From JBOGWY01 sp050694015 (lineage in GTDB: Bacteria > Actinomycetota > CADDZG01 > WHSQ01), in NCBI GenBank assembly GCA_050694015.1, contig JBOGWY010000227.1:1-14674 (forward strand): a stretch of DNA of 14,674 bases. The letters run 5' to 3'. Below the pieces are notes generated by a model. That model made no database searches, had not been told where the DNA came from, and worked only from the letters and a program-made list of their open reading frames with translations. Each line of letters begins with the position of its first letter. The stretch's first letter is position 1. This document shows positions 1-6,807 of the stretch, piece after piece. A program made the position numbers and the translations under genes.

Positions 1-291
1 CAGCACCATCGCTCGCAGCACGGCGCCGGGAGCGCGCGGGTGCCCGGACATGAACGCCAGCACGATGAAGACGAACGGGATCAGCGCCAGTCCGAAGGCG
101 ACCGCCGCGGCCGGGTTGGGGCCGCCCGGCTCGTCGGTCGTGGCCGAGACGAACCCGCCGAGGATCGCCCAGAACGCCGGTACCAGTAGCAGCGTCGCGA
201 ACAGGATCGCGCGCCACTTCAAACGAGGCGACAGCGGCTCGAGGACACCGGCCGGCGGTCCCTTGCGGGACGACACCCACTTGAGTGGCAT
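1..291 (-). CDS. Small membrane protein of unknown function, 3' end cut off by the window edge
   Basis: An open frame of 97 codons begins at an ATG at 291-289 and runs off the left edge without a stop. It is therefore a partial gene. The first 25 residues are basic and hydrophilic. Two hydrophobic segments follow at about residues 27-46 (ILFATLLLVPAFWAILGGF) and 66-83 (VAFGLALIPFVFIVLAFM), joined by a short acidic, Gly/Pro-rich loop; this fits two membrane helices. The ATG lies 10 bases after the stop of the MalG-type permease gene, in the same direction, so it is probably the last or next gene of the sugar transporter operon. No clear Shine-Dalgarno sequence precedes it. I do not recognise the family, and a role in sugar uptake is only suggested by position. 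Confidence 0.6.
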   Translation of the reverse strand, partial: MPLKWVSSRKGPPAGVLEPLSPRLKWRAILFATLLLVPAFWAILGGFVSATTDEPGGPNPAAAVAFGLALIPFVFIVLAFMSGHPRAPGAVLRAMVL

Positions 292-301
292 GCCGAGCGG
301 C

Positions 302-1261
302 CTAGCCTTTGACTGAGCCCGCGGTCAGACCGCGGACGAAGTACTTCTGCAGCGAGAAGAAGACGGCCAGCGGCAACGCCATCGAGATGAACGCGGCCGC
401 AGTCAATAGGTGCCACTTCTCACCGAAGCCCCCGCTCAGCTCGCCCAGAGCGACGGTCAGGACGCGCGTCTCCCCCGCCCCCCCGAGAAACACGAGCGCG
501 ACCAGAAGGTCGTTCCATACCCAGAGGAACTGGAAGATCGTGAACGCCGCGAGCGCCGGCACCGACAACGGAACGATCAAGCGCCAGAAGATCGTGAAGT
601 GATCGGCGCCGTCCATCTTGGCGGATTCGATGATCGATGCGGGCAGCGAGCCGATGTAGTTGCGCAGGAGATATGTCGCCAGCGGCAAGCCGAAGCCGGC
701 ATGCGCCAACCACACGCCCAGGAACGTTCCGTTCAGATCGAGGTCGGGGAAGATGATGCGGCCGAACAACTGCCCCCCTCCCGTGTAGAGGCGCAGGATC
801 GGGATCAGCGCCATCTGCAGCGGAACCACCATCAACCCGACGACGAGAACGAACATCAGGTAGCGGCCCTTGAAGTCCATCCACGAGAACGCATACGCAG
901 CGAACGCCGCGATCGTGATGGGGATGACCGTGGCGGGGATCGACACCGCGAGGCTGTTCAGGAACGCGCTGGCGAATCCGCCCGCGTCGAGCGCCTCTCT
1001 ATAGTTCTGGAACGTCCATTGCGCAGTGTCGAGGGGCTGCGAAAAGACCGTCCACCACCCGGTGTTGTTGACGGCCTCGGCGGGCCTGAACGACGAGATC
1101 AGGACGCCCACGGTGGGGATCAACCAGATCAGGACGATCACGAGGATCGTGATGCGCGTGAACCATCCGCCCTTACGGACACCCACCCCTTCGTCGGGCA
1201 CAACGCCCTTCGCTCTGGGGGCCGGGACGGGGATGCCCGGTTCGGCGATCGGGGTGCTCAT
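302..1261 (-). CDS. Sugar ABC transporter permease, MalG/AglG type
   Basis: This is one of the two inner-membrane channel subunits of a carbohydrate importer (binding-protein-dependent transport inner membrane family, MalG-like). The protein is 319 residues when started at the ATG at 1261, which overlaps the stop of the upstream permease gene as ATGA. A longer frame exists upstream but runs inside the other permease. There is a hydrophilic N-terminal tail of about 33 residues, then a first helix at about 36-57 and further helices at about 103-128, 133-156, 180-200, 232-256 and 284-304. The EAA loop that docks to the ATPase is clear at 211-232 (IESAKMDGADHFTIFW, then RLIVPLS). The C-terminus RGLTAGSVKG is typical of MalG-type proteins. 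Overall similarity suggests the alpha-glucoside branch (AglG-like), but the substrate cannot be fixed from sequence alone. Confidence 0.93.
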   Translation of the reverse strand: MSTPIAEPGIPVPAPRAKGVVPDEGVGVRKGGWFTRITILVIVLIWLIPTVGVLISSFRPAEAVNNTGWWTVFSQPLDTAQWTFQNYREALDAGGFASAFLNSLAVSIPATVIPITIAAFAAYAFSWMDFKGRYLMFVLVVGLMVVPLQMALIPILRLYTGGGQLFGRIIFPDLDLNGTFLGVWLAHAGFGLPLATYLLRNYIGSLPASIIESAKMDGADHFTIFWRLIVPLSVPALAAFTIFQFLWVWNDLLVALVFLGGAGETRVLTVALGELSGGFGEKWHLLTAAAFISMALPLAVFFSLQKYFVRGLTAGSVKG

Positions 1262-2376
1262 CGGATCTCCTCTTGCTCGCGGAACCGTCGCACGTTCCAC
1301 ATCATCACCGGGATCACGGCTAAGAACAGGATCACTGCGATCGCCGCACCGCGGCCGTCGTGTCCGCTGAGGAAGAACCACCGGATCATCCGTTCGGCGA
1401 TGACCACGGTCCCGTTGGGTTCCGGGCTGCCCATGACGTAGACGATGTCGAACACCTTCATCGAGTTGATGACCATGTAGGTGGCGACCACGACGATGGT
1501 GGGGAGGATGCTCGGCACCATGATGTTACGGAACACCTGGAACTCGGACGCGCCGTCGATCCGTGCCGCTTCGATGATCTCGTCGGGTATCGACTTGATC
1601 GCCGCAGAGAGAACGACCATCGCGAAGCCCGTCTGCATCCACACCATGATTGCCATCAACAAAAGGTTGTTCCACGGTTTCTCCGTCAACCAAGAAACCG
1701 GATCGTTACCCAGTGCGCCCCAGATCCCGTTCAGCAGCCCGATGTTCGAACCGAACCCCTCCGGGCGGAAGTTGTAAACCAACCGCCAGACCACGGCTGC
1801 GCCGACGAACGAGATCGCCATCGGCAGGAAGATCATCGACTTGGCGATCGCCTCACCGCGACGAAGCCTGTCCGCGAGGGTCGCGAGCGCGAGCCCGATC
1901 GTGACCGCCACCAGTGGCACCAGGACGATCCATCCCGCCGTGTTGCGTATCGACCGGAGCATGTCCCGGTCGCTGAAAACGAACTTGAAGTTGTCGAAGC
2001 CGACGAACTCGATCCCTTGTGCATCCTTGAAGGCGATGAGGATGGTGTTGATCACCGGATAGATCAGGAACACGCTCAGGATCACAAGTGCGGGCCCGAC
2101 GAAGACGTAGGGCCGCACACCTTCGGCGTATCGCTCCGGGAGAAGCGAGACGATCGCATTCATGCCCCAGTACAAGAAGAAGACGCCGAAGACGCCGACC
2201 ACCAGGGCGACGATGACCACGAGGAACCTGTTGGCGTCCGCATCCCTGAGGAAATCGAACGTTCCCCACAACGCCGCGAATGCCGCGATGGGGATCGCGA
2301 GAGCACCGAGGACGCGCAGCAGGTAGAGCGCCGGGCCCCCGCGGGGAGGTAGTTCCGTCGCTTCGACAGTGCTCAT
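1258..2376 (-). CDS. Sugar ABC transporter permease, MalF/AglF type
   Basis: This is the second channel subunit, partner of the downstream MalG-type permease, 372 residues. It carries an extended N-terminus with two extra hydrophobic segments (about 17-40 and 51-74) before the usual six-helix core, as in MalF-type proteins. The core starts near residue 90 (YVFVGPALVILSVFLIYPVI). The EAA loop is at 269-290 (EAARIDGASEFQVFRNIMVP). The ATG at 2376 has a strong GGGAGGAG element, but about 14 bases upstream, which is a long spacing. No in-frame alternative start sits closer, so the ATG is kept. The stop codon overlaps the next gene's ATG, so the two permeases are probably translationally coupled and made in equal amounts. 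A hairpin lies between this gene and the binding-protein gene upstream. Confidence 0.94.
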   Translation of the reverse strand: MSTVEATELPPRGGPALYLLRVLGALAIPIAAFAALWGTFDFLRDADANRFLVVIVALVVGVFGVFFLYWGMNAIVSLLPERYAEGVRPYVFVGPALVILSVFLIYPVINTILIAFKDAQGIEFVGFDNFKFVFSDRDMLRSIRNTAGWIVLVPLVAVTIGLALATLADRLRRGEAIAKSMIFLPMAISFVGAAVVWRLVYNFRPEGFGSNIGLLNGIWGALGNDPVSWLTEKPWNNLLLMAIMVWMQTGFAMVVLSAAIKSIPDEIIEAARIDGASEFQVFRNIMVPSILPTIVVVATYMVINSMKVFDIVYVMGSPEPNGTVVIAERMIRWFFLSGHDGRGAAIAVILFLAVIPVMMWNVRRFREQEEIR

Positions 2377-2404
2377 GCGGTCGTCACGTTCTCCTCCCGG
2401 AAAT

Positions 2405-2430
2405 GGGGAGCGGCGTAAGCGCCGCTCCCC
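2405..2430 (-). terminator. Perfect 11-bp intercistronic hairpin between binding-protein and permease genes
   Basis: The arms GGGGAGCGGCG (2405-2415) and CGCCGCTCCCC (2420-2430) are perfect complements with a 4-base loop. The hairpin sits in the 77-base gap between the end of the binding-protein gene and the start of the MalF-type gene. No uridine-rich tract follows it on the minus strand (the next bases are ATTTCCGGGAGG), so it is not a canonical intrinsic terminator. It more likely acts as a partial terminator or an mRNA 3'-end stabiliser. Such an arrangement commonly makes binding-protein mRNA more abundant than permease mRNA. The structure is seen directly; the function is inferred. Confidence 0.7.
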
Positions 2431-2453
2431 TTCCGAAGATCACTCGTGATCCC

Positions 2454-3770
2454 TTACTCCGCGGGCCAGCTCGCCTCGATCTCCTCGAGAACCGCGTCGA
2501 GCGAATCCGGGCCCTCTTGTAGGTACCTGACCATGCCGGTCCAGAAGCTCCCGGCGCCGACCTCCGGCGGCATCAGGTCCGATGCGTCGAATCGACCCGT
2601 ACCGCTTTCGAGAGCCTCCGTCAGCACCGTGGCCGCATCCGCGAGGATCGGGTTCACGTAACAGTCGGCACCGACGTTGACGTTCGGCGAGATACGTGAC
2701 GACGCCGTGACGCCGCCCATCTCACACTGGACGTCCTCGCCCATGAACGCCTCGAGGAACTCCTTGACCTCGGGGCTGTTACGGAACGTGACGGCAAGCT
2801 CGCCGGCGAACAGCGTTCCCTCTTGATCGAGCGGCGGGAGCGGGAACCAGTCGTAGTCCTTGCCGGTCTCCGTGCCCTCCGGGAAGAAGGCGTTGATGAA
2901 GCTCGCCTGGCGGTGCAGCCAGCACTTCGGCGGGTCGTCGAACATCGGAGCCGGAGCGTCACCGAACGCGATGGACGGCGTCCGGTTGGCACCACCCAGG
3001 ACGTAACCGTCGGTGAACATGATCTCGCCGAAGACCTCGGCAGCTTCCTTGACAGCGGGATCGTTGAACGGGATGTCGTGGGTGACCCACTGGTCGTAGG
3101 TCTCGGTTCCCGCGGTGCGAAGCATGATGTCTTCCATCCAGTCCGTCGCGGGCCAACCGGTCGCGCTTCCACTCTCGAATCCGACACACCACGGGGTGCT
3201 GCCGTCGGCCTTGATCTGATCGCTGAGCGCGATCATCTCGTCCCAGGTTGTCGGGATCTCGTAGCCGGCCTTGTCGAAGTCGTCCTTCGGGTACCAGACC
3301 ATGCTCTTCAGGTTGATGTTCGTGGGCAGACCGTAGTGCTCGCCCTCGAACTCACCCAACGACAGGAAGTAGTCACCGAACGTTGCCTCGAGCTCGGCTA
3401 TATCGAAACCCATGTCCTCGAGGGACACGGCGTTGCCCGAACTTGCGTGGTCGACGACCGCTCCGGGCTGCGGAAGAAGGATGACGTCCAGCGTTCCACC
3501 TTCGGCACGGATCGGGACCTGCTCCTCGAACGCTTCCGATCCTTCGACCTCGGCTTCGTAGTCGGCGTCCGCAAGCTGCTCGTCGAGGATCTCCTGTAGC
3601 GCAGTTGCCTCTTCGGCTGCCATCGCGCTGAACACGTTGACCGTGCCGGTGTTCTCTTCCTGGTTGGCGGCACCGGTTTCGCCACCACCTTCTTCTTCTG
3701 CCGCGCAGGCCGCCCCCACAAGTGCTAGGGCGACGAGTACCGCGGTCATCCATCTCATCCGGTTACGCAT
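2454..3770 (-). CDS. Extracellular sugar-binding lipoprotein of an ABC importer (AglE-like)
   Basis: This protein captures the sugar outside the membrane and delivers it to the permease pair. It has 438 residues from the ATG at 3770, which is preceded by a good GGGAGGGAGG ribosome-binding site. A longer frame would add nine residues but break the signal peptide. The N-terminus is basic (MRNRMRWM), then hydrophobic, ending in LVGAAC with the likely lipidated cysteine at 22. A Glu/Gly-rich flexible linker follows to about residue 41. The rest reads as a family 1 solute-binding protein, with stretches such as YGLPTNINLKSMVWYPKDDF, PTTWDEMI and IAFGDAPAPMFDDPPKC. The wording closely resembles alpha-glucoside binding proteins, which supports maltose, trehalose or sucrose as ligand, though this is inference. 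A 6-bp inverted repeat (CCTCAC 3792-3797, GTGAGG 3815-3820) lies in the 72-base leader between this gene and the ATPase gene. Confidence 0.92.
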   Translation of the reverse strand: MRNRMRWMTAVLVALALVGAACAAEEEGGGETGAANQEENTGTVNVFSAMAAEEATALQEILDEQLADADYEAEVEGSEAFEEQVPIRAEGGTLDVILLPQPGAVVDHASSGNAVSLEDMGFDIAELEATFGDYFLSLGEFEGEHYGLPTNINLKSMVWYPKDDFDKAGYEIPTTWDEMIALSDQIKADGSTPWCVGFESGSATGWPATDWMEDIMLRTAGTETYDQWVTHDIPFNDPAVKEAAEVFGEIMFTDGYVLGGANRTPSIAFGDAPAPMFDDPPKCWLHRQASFINAFFPEGTETGKDYDWFPLPPLDQEGTLFAGELAVTFRNSPEVKEFLEAFMGEDVQCEMGGVTASSRISPNVNVGADCYVNPILADAATVLTEALESGTGRFDASDLMPPEVGAGSFWTGMVRYLQEGPDSLDAVLEEIEASWPAE

Positions 3771-3842
3771 GAAGCCTCCCTCCCGATCTCCCCTCACTGA
3801 TCCCAGCTTTTGGCGTGAGGTGTTCCAAGGCGCTTGTTCGCC

Positions 3843-5051
3843 CTACTTCCCATAGATCCCCGACCCGTCCTCCGGATCGAAGAAATGCATGGCTCGTGTG
3901 TCGACGACCAGATCGAGACGCTCACCGCGGGCGGCCCGCGTTCGAGGGTTCAGCCGTGCGACGACGTTGGTTTCACCCGTCTGCGCTTGCGCCGCGACCA
4001 TCTCCATCGCTTCCGCCCCCACGTCGCTGGCGAGTTCTTTCACGTCCTCGGTGACCGGAGCCGCTGCTTTCATCTTGAAATGGACGACGACGTCGGAGCC
4101 GAGCGCCTCGCGGAGGTCGATCGTCGCGGAGATCACCGAATCCGAACGCGCTTCTCGTGCGAGCTGCGCGTCCTCCATGTCCTCGGGACGAACGCCGAGG
4201 ATGACCTTCTTGCCGGCGTACTTCTTGAGATCGGGGCGAGCGCCCACGACCTCGGCGGGCACCGGCAGCGTGTAGCCCCCGACGTTCACCGAAGAAGTTC
4301 CGTTGGCGTTGAGCGTCGCCTCCATCAGGTTCATCGCGGGCGAACCGATGAATCCTGCGACGAAAAGGTTCTTGGGGTGCTCGTAGAGCGTTTGCGGGGA
4401 GTCGACCTGTTGGAGGATCCCCTTGCGCATGACCGCCACGCGATCTCCCATCGTCATCGCCTCGACCTGATCGTGCGTGACGTAGATCGTGGTCACACCG
4501 AGATCGGCCTGGATCCGGGCGATCTCCGAGCGCATCTGGACCCGCAGCTTGGCATCCAGGTTCGATAGCGGCTCGTCCATCAAGAACGCCTGCGGATGGC
4601 GGACGATCGCCCGTCCCATCGCGACGCGCTGACGCTGACCTCCCGACAGTGCCACAGGCTTCCGCTGCAGGAACTCCTCGAGACCGAGGATCCCTGCCGC
4701 TTCACGGACGCGCTTGTTGATCTCTTGCTTCGAGACCTTCTGCAGTTTCAGGCCGAAGCCCATGTTGTCGTACACGCTCATGTGGGGATAGAGCGCGTAG
4801 TTCTGAAAGACCATGGCGATGTCGCGCTCTTTCGGGGGGACGTCGTTCACGACGCGTTCACCGATGCGGACGGATCCTTTGGAGATCCCTTCGAGGCCGG
4901 CGACCATGCGCAGCGCGGTCGTCTTCCCACAACCCGAAGGCCCGACGAGCACTACGAACTCGCCGTCGTTTATCCCGAGATCCAGGTCACGGATCGCCTC
5001 TGTTCCGTCCGGATAAACCTTCCAGACGTCATCGAGAACGATCTCAGCCAA
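3843..5051 (-). CDS. Sugar ABC transporter ATP-binding protein (MalK/MsiK/UgpC type)
   Basis: This cytoplasmic ATPase powers the sugar importer, 402 residues. From a TTG start at 5051 the ABC domain shows Walker A GPSGCGKT (37-44), the Q-loop glutamine (83), the signature LSGGQ (135-139), Walker B with AFLMDEP (155-161, catalytic Glu160) and the switch His193. From about residue 235 a C-terminal TOBE/OB regulatory domain follows, including GVRPEDM (286-292). Residues about 329-362 form an Ala/Glu-rich stretch that looks like a small insertion. The TTG is preferred over an upstream ATG because GAGAGGG sits 5 bases before it, and because homologues start with a sequence like MAEIVLDDVWKVY; the upstream 33 codons look like leader. 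It is the first importer gene after the GH13 gene. In actinobacteria one such ATPase may serve several importers. Confidence 0.95.
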   Translation of the reverse strand: MAEIVLDDVWKVYPDGTEAIRDLDLGINDGEFVVLVGPSGCGKTTALRMVAGLEGISKGSVRIGERVVNDVPPKERDIAMVFQNYALYPHMSVYDNMGFGLKLQKVSKQEINKRVREAAGILGLEEFLQRKPVALSGGQRQRVAMGRAIVRHPQAFLMDEPLSNLDAKLRVQMRSEIARIQADLGVTTIYVTHDQVEAMTMGDRVAVMRKGILQQVDSPQTLYEHPKNLFVAGFIGSPAMNLMEATLNANGTSSVNVGGYTLPVPAEVVGARPDLKKYAGKKVILGVRPEDMEDAQLAREARSDSVISATIDLREALGSDVVVHFKMKAAAPVTEDVKELASDVGAEAMEMVAAQAQTGETNVVARLNPRTRAARGERLDLVVDTRAMHFFDPEDGSGIYGK

Positions 5052-5056
5052 ATCAA

Positions 5057-5063
5057 CCCTCTC
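5057..5063 (-). promoter_or_regulatory. Ribosome-binding site that fixes the TTG start of the ATPase gene
   Basis: On the minus strand GAGAGGG ends 5 bases before the TTG at 5051-5049. No comparable site precedes the ATG at 5150. A small stem (TCTTC 5062-5066 with GAAGA 5071-5075, loop of 4) overlaps its 5' edge and could modulate access. Confidence 0.6.
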
Positions 5064-5079
5064 TTCTGAAGAAGACCCC

Positions 5080-5104
5080 GTTTTAGGGATACTCGCCCCA
5101 AAAC
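5080..5104 (-). promoter_or_regulatory. Inverted repeat in the leader of the ATPase gene
   Basis: On the minus strand GTTTTGGGG, a 7-base spacer and CCCTAAAAC form a 9-bp stem if one G-U pair is allowed. On the plus strand the same position would be an A/C mismatch, so the RNA structure favours minus-strand transcription, the direction of the ATPase gene. It may be a leader hairpin or a protein-binding inverted repeat. It lacks a following U tract and so is unlikely to be a plain terminator. Confidence 0.4.
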
Positions 5105-5107
5105 AGG

Positions 5108-5119
5108 CCTTGCGCAAGG
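5108..5119. promoter_or_regulatory. Candidate LacI-family operator palindrome CCTTGCGCAAGG
   Basis: A perfect 12-bp palindrome with a central CG lies 57 bases upstream of the TTG start of the ATPase gene, in the 130-base gap after the GH13 gene. Sugar operons in actinobacteria are commonly controlled by LacI-family repressors that bind palindromes with a central CG. A 12-bp palindrome can arise a few times by chance in a window this size, so position is the main support. No LacI gene is in the window. Confidence 0.4.
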
Positions 5120-5181
5120 GAGTTTGGGGATGCTTGCGGTGGCTGTGCACGAGGAGTGTTGAAACGCGCTTCGGGCTTTCC

Positions 5182-6768
5182 TCACGTCCCTACGACGAGG
5201 CCCTCCCACGGAGCCAGCTGCACCGCGGCGGCCACCCGCTCGCCGTCGCGCGCCCGGTTGGTCGCGATGACGACGGTCCCCGGTCCCGTGTCCAGCCGCG
5301 CGGCGGCGTCGTTCATGTTGAGGACGACGATGTGCCGGCCGCGCCGGAACGCCCATAACCCCGGCGGAGCATCGACGCCTTCGTAGGGGGCCGAGCGCAG
5401 GTCATCGGCGTGCTTGCGCAGCGCGATGAGATCGCGGCATAGGTGCAGGGTCGAGTTCGGGTCGTCTCTCTGCGCCTCGACGTTGCATGCGAGGTTGTCG
5501 CCGATCGGCAGCCATGGCTTCACGCCGGCATCGGTGAACCCGGCGCCGTCTGACGCGCTCCAGTGCATCGGCGTGCGGCACGGATCGCGTCCGGGATCGT
5601 CGGGCCAGAAGCGCACCCCCACAGGGTCCTTCAGGTCCGCCTCGGTGATGCGCGTGTCGGGCATGCCGATCTCATCCCCGTAATAGAGGAAGCACGCGCC
5701 GTGCAGCGTCAGCAGGACGAGCAACGCGCATCTGATCTTGCGCTCGTCTTCCCCGCACCATCTCGTCGCGAAACGACGAGCATCGTGGTTCGAGCCGAAC
5801 CACACCGACGCTGCGAGCGCCGGAAGATTCTCGTACGTCTCCTCGACGACTGCCCGCAGCGCGGTCGCGTCGAAGGGAGCGTGAGCGAAGAGGAAGTTGA
5901 ACGCGAGATGGAGCTCGTCGTCGTTGCCGTAGAACGACATGAGCTGCGCGATCTCCCAGACGTAGGTCTCGCCTACCAGCACCCGGCCCGGCTCGTATTC
6001 GCCTGCGAGAACGCGCCAGCGTCGCAGGATCTCGTGTCCTTCCGGACGGTTCATGTTGTAGACGACCTGCTGACCCAGCTCGCGCCAGTGCGCGTTATCG
6101 CCGGGTTGTGCCGGGGGGTTGTCGCGCAGCTCGCGGTCCTTCACGAGCGCGTGCGCGACGTCGATACGGAACCCCGCTACCCCTCGGTCGAACCAGAAAC
6201 GAAGGATGTCGTCGAAAGTGGCGCGCACGTCGTCGTTCCACCAGTTGAGATCGGGCTGCTCCCCGAGGAAGTTGTGCAGGTAGTACCGACCGGTCGGTTC
6301 GTGCCACTCCCATGCTCCATCGCCCCCGAACACGCTCACCCAGTTGTTCGGTGGAGACCCGTCCGGTTTCGGATCGGCCCACACGTACCAGTCCCTGTGC
6401 TCGGAGTCGCGCGACGAGGCCGCGTCGACGAACCACGGATGTCGATCGCTGGTGTGGTTGGGCACGAGATCGAGGAGGACACGGATGCCCGCGTCATCCG
6501 CGCGTGCGATCAATTCGTCGAGATCATCCATCGTGCCCAGTTCCAGATCCACTGCGGTGTAGTCCGCGACGTCGTAGCCCCAGTCCTTGTTCGGTGACGG
6601 CATCGTGGGATTCAGCCAGATGCCCTCGACGCCGAGCCACACGAGGTGGTCGAGACGCGACGTGATGCCCTTGATGTCGCCGATCCCGTCACCGCCGGAA
6701 TCCATGAACGAGCGCGGGTAGATCTGATACAGGACGGCATCGCGCCACCACGGGACCGGAGGGTTCAC
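5182..6768 (-). CDS. GH13 alpha-glucosidase (alpha-amylase family), cytoplasmic
   Basis: This enzyme hydrolyses alpha-glucosidic bonds in short oligosaccharides such as maltose, isomaltose, sucrose or trehalose-type sugars. It has 528 residues, normal for oligo-alpha-glucosidases, and no signal peptide, so it would act on imported sugar. The N-terminus WWRDAVLYQIYPRSF is the classic family start. GGDGIGDIKGI at 25-35 matches the usual calcium-binding loop. Conserved regions are DLVPNHTSD (100-108), GFRIDVAHA with nucleophile Asp203, VGETYV with acid/base Glu267, and SNHDARR with transition-state stabiliser Asp329. The C-terminal beta domain ends with WEGLVVGT. The start is GTG at 6768, with AAAGG 7 bases upstream. 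It is the first enzyme of the importer cluster and lies 39 bases after the CAP-domain gene. The exact substrate is not determinable by eye. Confidence 0.94.
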   Translation of the reverse strand: MNPPVPWWRDAVLYQIYPRSFMDSGGDGIGDIKGITSRLDHLVWLGVEGIWLNPTMPSPNKDWGYDVADYTAVDLELGTMDDLDELIARADDAGIRVLLDLVPNHTSDRHPWFVDAASSRDSEHRDWYVWADPKPDGSPPNNWVSVFGGDGAWEWHEPTGRYYLHNFLGEQPDLNWWNDDVRATFDDILRFWFDRGVAGFRIDVAHALVKDRELRDNPPAQPGDNAHWRELGQQVVYNMNRPEGHEILRRWRVLAGEYEPGRVLVGETYVWEIAQLMSFYGNDDELHLAFNFLFAHAPFDATALRAVVEETYENLPALAASVWFGSNHDARRFATRWCGEDERKIRCALLVLLTLHGACFLYYGDEIGMPDTRITEADLKDPVGVRFWPDDPGRDPCRTPMHWSASDGAGFTDAGVKPWLPIGDNLACNVEAQRDDPNSTLHLCRDLIALRKHADDLRSAPYEGVDAPPGLWAFRRGRHIVVLNMNDAAARLDTGPGTVVIATNRARDGERVAAAVQLAPWEGLVVGT

Positions 6769-6787
6769 GTACGACCTTTCGCTGGAG

Positions 6788-6797
6788 ACCTGCAGGT
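6788..6797. promoter_or_regulatory. Palindrome ACCTGCAGGT just upstream of the GH13 gene
   Basis: A perfect 10-bp palindrome lies in the 39-base gap between the CAP-domain gene and the GH13 gene, 19 bases before the GTG start. It could be an operator, but palindromes of this length are expected about a dozen times by chance in this window, so support is weak. Confidence 0.2.
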
Positions 6798-6807
6798 GGA
6801 CGCGAAT

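Noticed and set aside
410..1441. Open frame of 343 codons antisense to the permease genes.
   Set aside because: Composition is rich in Arg, Asp, Glu and His with no domain-like order; the opposite strand encodes clear permeases.
5150..5150. Upstream ATG start for the ATPase gene at 5150.
   Set aside because: It would place the palindrome and inverted repeat inside the coding region and adds 33 residues not expected in this family; the TTG at 5051 has a properly spaced ribosome-binding site.
5161..5181. Possible terminator after the GH13 gene.
   Set aside because: The GAAA/TTTC pairing there is only four pairs with a mismatched interior and no U tract.
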